From assembly GCA_902494935.1 (NCBI GenBank), contig CABUVH010000034.1, positions 1 through 14,470 on the forward strand: a stretch of 14,470 nucleotides of DNA, given 5' to 3'. This DNA is from an uncultured Collinsella sp. Lineage in GTDB: Bacteria > Actinomycetota > Coriobacteriia > Coriobacteriales > Coriobacteriaceae. Shown here piece by piece: positions 14,289 through 14,470 of the stretch (its first letter is position 1; each line of letters opens with the position of its first letter). The notes beneath the pieces are model-generated. The model had not been told where the DNA came from. It was given only the letters and a program-made list of their open reading frames with translations, and did not search any database. Both the position numbers and the translations under genes were made by a program.

Positions 14289-14386
14289 GCCTTCTGAGAC
14301 GCCGCACCTTGACGTTCAAACCGTCGCTCGCGTACCGAAGTACGCTTCGCTCCTCTTTCACGTCAATCTGCGGCACCTCAGAAGGC
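14289..14386 (-). other. 98-nt structured intergenic element (long hairpin) upstream of nanE
   Basis: Arms 14289-14315 and 14360-14386 pair as 10 bp (GCCTTCTGAG), then a 2-base step, 6 bp (GCCGCA), a 2-base step, and 7 bp (TTGACGT). In the minus-strand RNA the first step is G-U/U-G and therefore paired; on the plus strand it is A-C/C-A and unpaired. The 44-nt loop holds GCGTAC-TTCG-GTACGC (14330-14345), a stem capped by the very stable C(UUCG)G tetraloop, again only in the minus-strand reading. After the element comes TGTTTTGAG, a weak T-tract, then the nanE ribosome site. It could be an attenuator, a stabilising or processing element, or one copy of a dispersed palindromic repeat. Confidence 0.7.
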
Positions 14387-14403
14387 ACACTTGGTAGTTA
14401 TGT

Positions 14404-14470
14404 TTACTTCAACGAAGCAAGAAGGTGTTCGGCGGCACCGATGAGCGGAGCATCGCCCTCCAGAGAGCCG
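14404..14470 (-). CDS. C-terminus of a ROK-family sugar kinase (partial)
   Basis: Only the last 21 residues and the TAA stop are inside the window; the gene continues to the right. The tail contains LEGDAPLIGAA, which matches the C-terminal pattern of ROK kinases (glucokinase and N-acetylmannosamine kinase: small residue, D, then IGAA). Followed by nanE, it is most likely an N-acetylmannosamine kinase (nanK-like) that makes the ManNAc-6-P used by NanE. A glucokinase or transcriptional ROK protein cannot be excluded from so short a piece. Confidence 0.7.
   Translation of the reverse strand, partial: GSLEGDAPLIGAAEHLLASLK

Noticed and set aside
1..14470. Mobile element, phage, CRISPR, defence or biosynthetic cluster
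   Set aside because: All genes are conserved housekeeping or transport genes in one direction; no transposase, integrase, attachment repeat, spaced direct-repeat array or unusual domain set was found. No tRNA or rRNA was recognised either.

Overview
The window looks like chromosomal DNA from a high-GC actinomycete of the class Coriobacteriia, most likely Collinsella or a close relative. Three things point there: the Actinomycetota-type core cluster rapZ-whiA-gap-pgk-tpiA with secG, the GC-rich codon use of all genes, and a complete oligopeptide permease operon of the kind common in amino-acid-fermenting gut bacteria. The genus is inferred from protein character and synteny, not from a marker gene. 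Every gene I can support lies on the minus strand, so transcription runs right to left. No gene-free stretch exceeds 300 bases; the longest (6038-6330) holds the secG terminator and the oppA promoter and leader.

In the direction of transcription: (1) 14470-13577 is the end of an amino-sugar catabolic unit, with the C-terminus of a ROK-family sugar kinase (cut by the window edge) followed by nanE. An unusual 98-nt hairpin sits between them. (2) 13475-11619 holds rapZ and whiA, 6 bp apart, without the yvcK gene that usually separates them. (3) 11425-6750 is lower glycolysis: gap, a strong terminator plus a second hairpin, then the tightly packed pgk-tpiA-gpmI, closed by a 13-bp-stem terminator. 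(4) 6585-6331 is secG, lying between two terminators. (5) 6037-95 is oppA-oppB-oppC-oppD-oppF, a complete ABC importer for peptides, with a hairpin between oppA and oppB and a GC-rich hairpin at the left edge.

The genes serve three tasks. The Opp system brings in peptides: a lipoprotein receptor, two permeases and two ATPases. The gap/pgk/tpiA/gpmI set interconverts triose phosphates and 2-phosphoglycerate. The nanE/ROK pair feeds ManNAc-6-P to GlcNAc-6-P, which joins amino-sugar metabolism; RapZ belongs to a family tied to amino-sugar control in some bacteria.

I find no mobile element, phage gene, CRISPR array, defence gene or RNA gene. The coding content is ordinary housekeeping. The most interesting signals are non-coding: the structured nan intergenic element (its pairing is better in the transcribed strand and it carries a C(UUCG)G tetraloop), a perfect LacI-type palindrome upstream of gap, and hairpins placed before pgk, rapZ, oppB and in the oppA leader.
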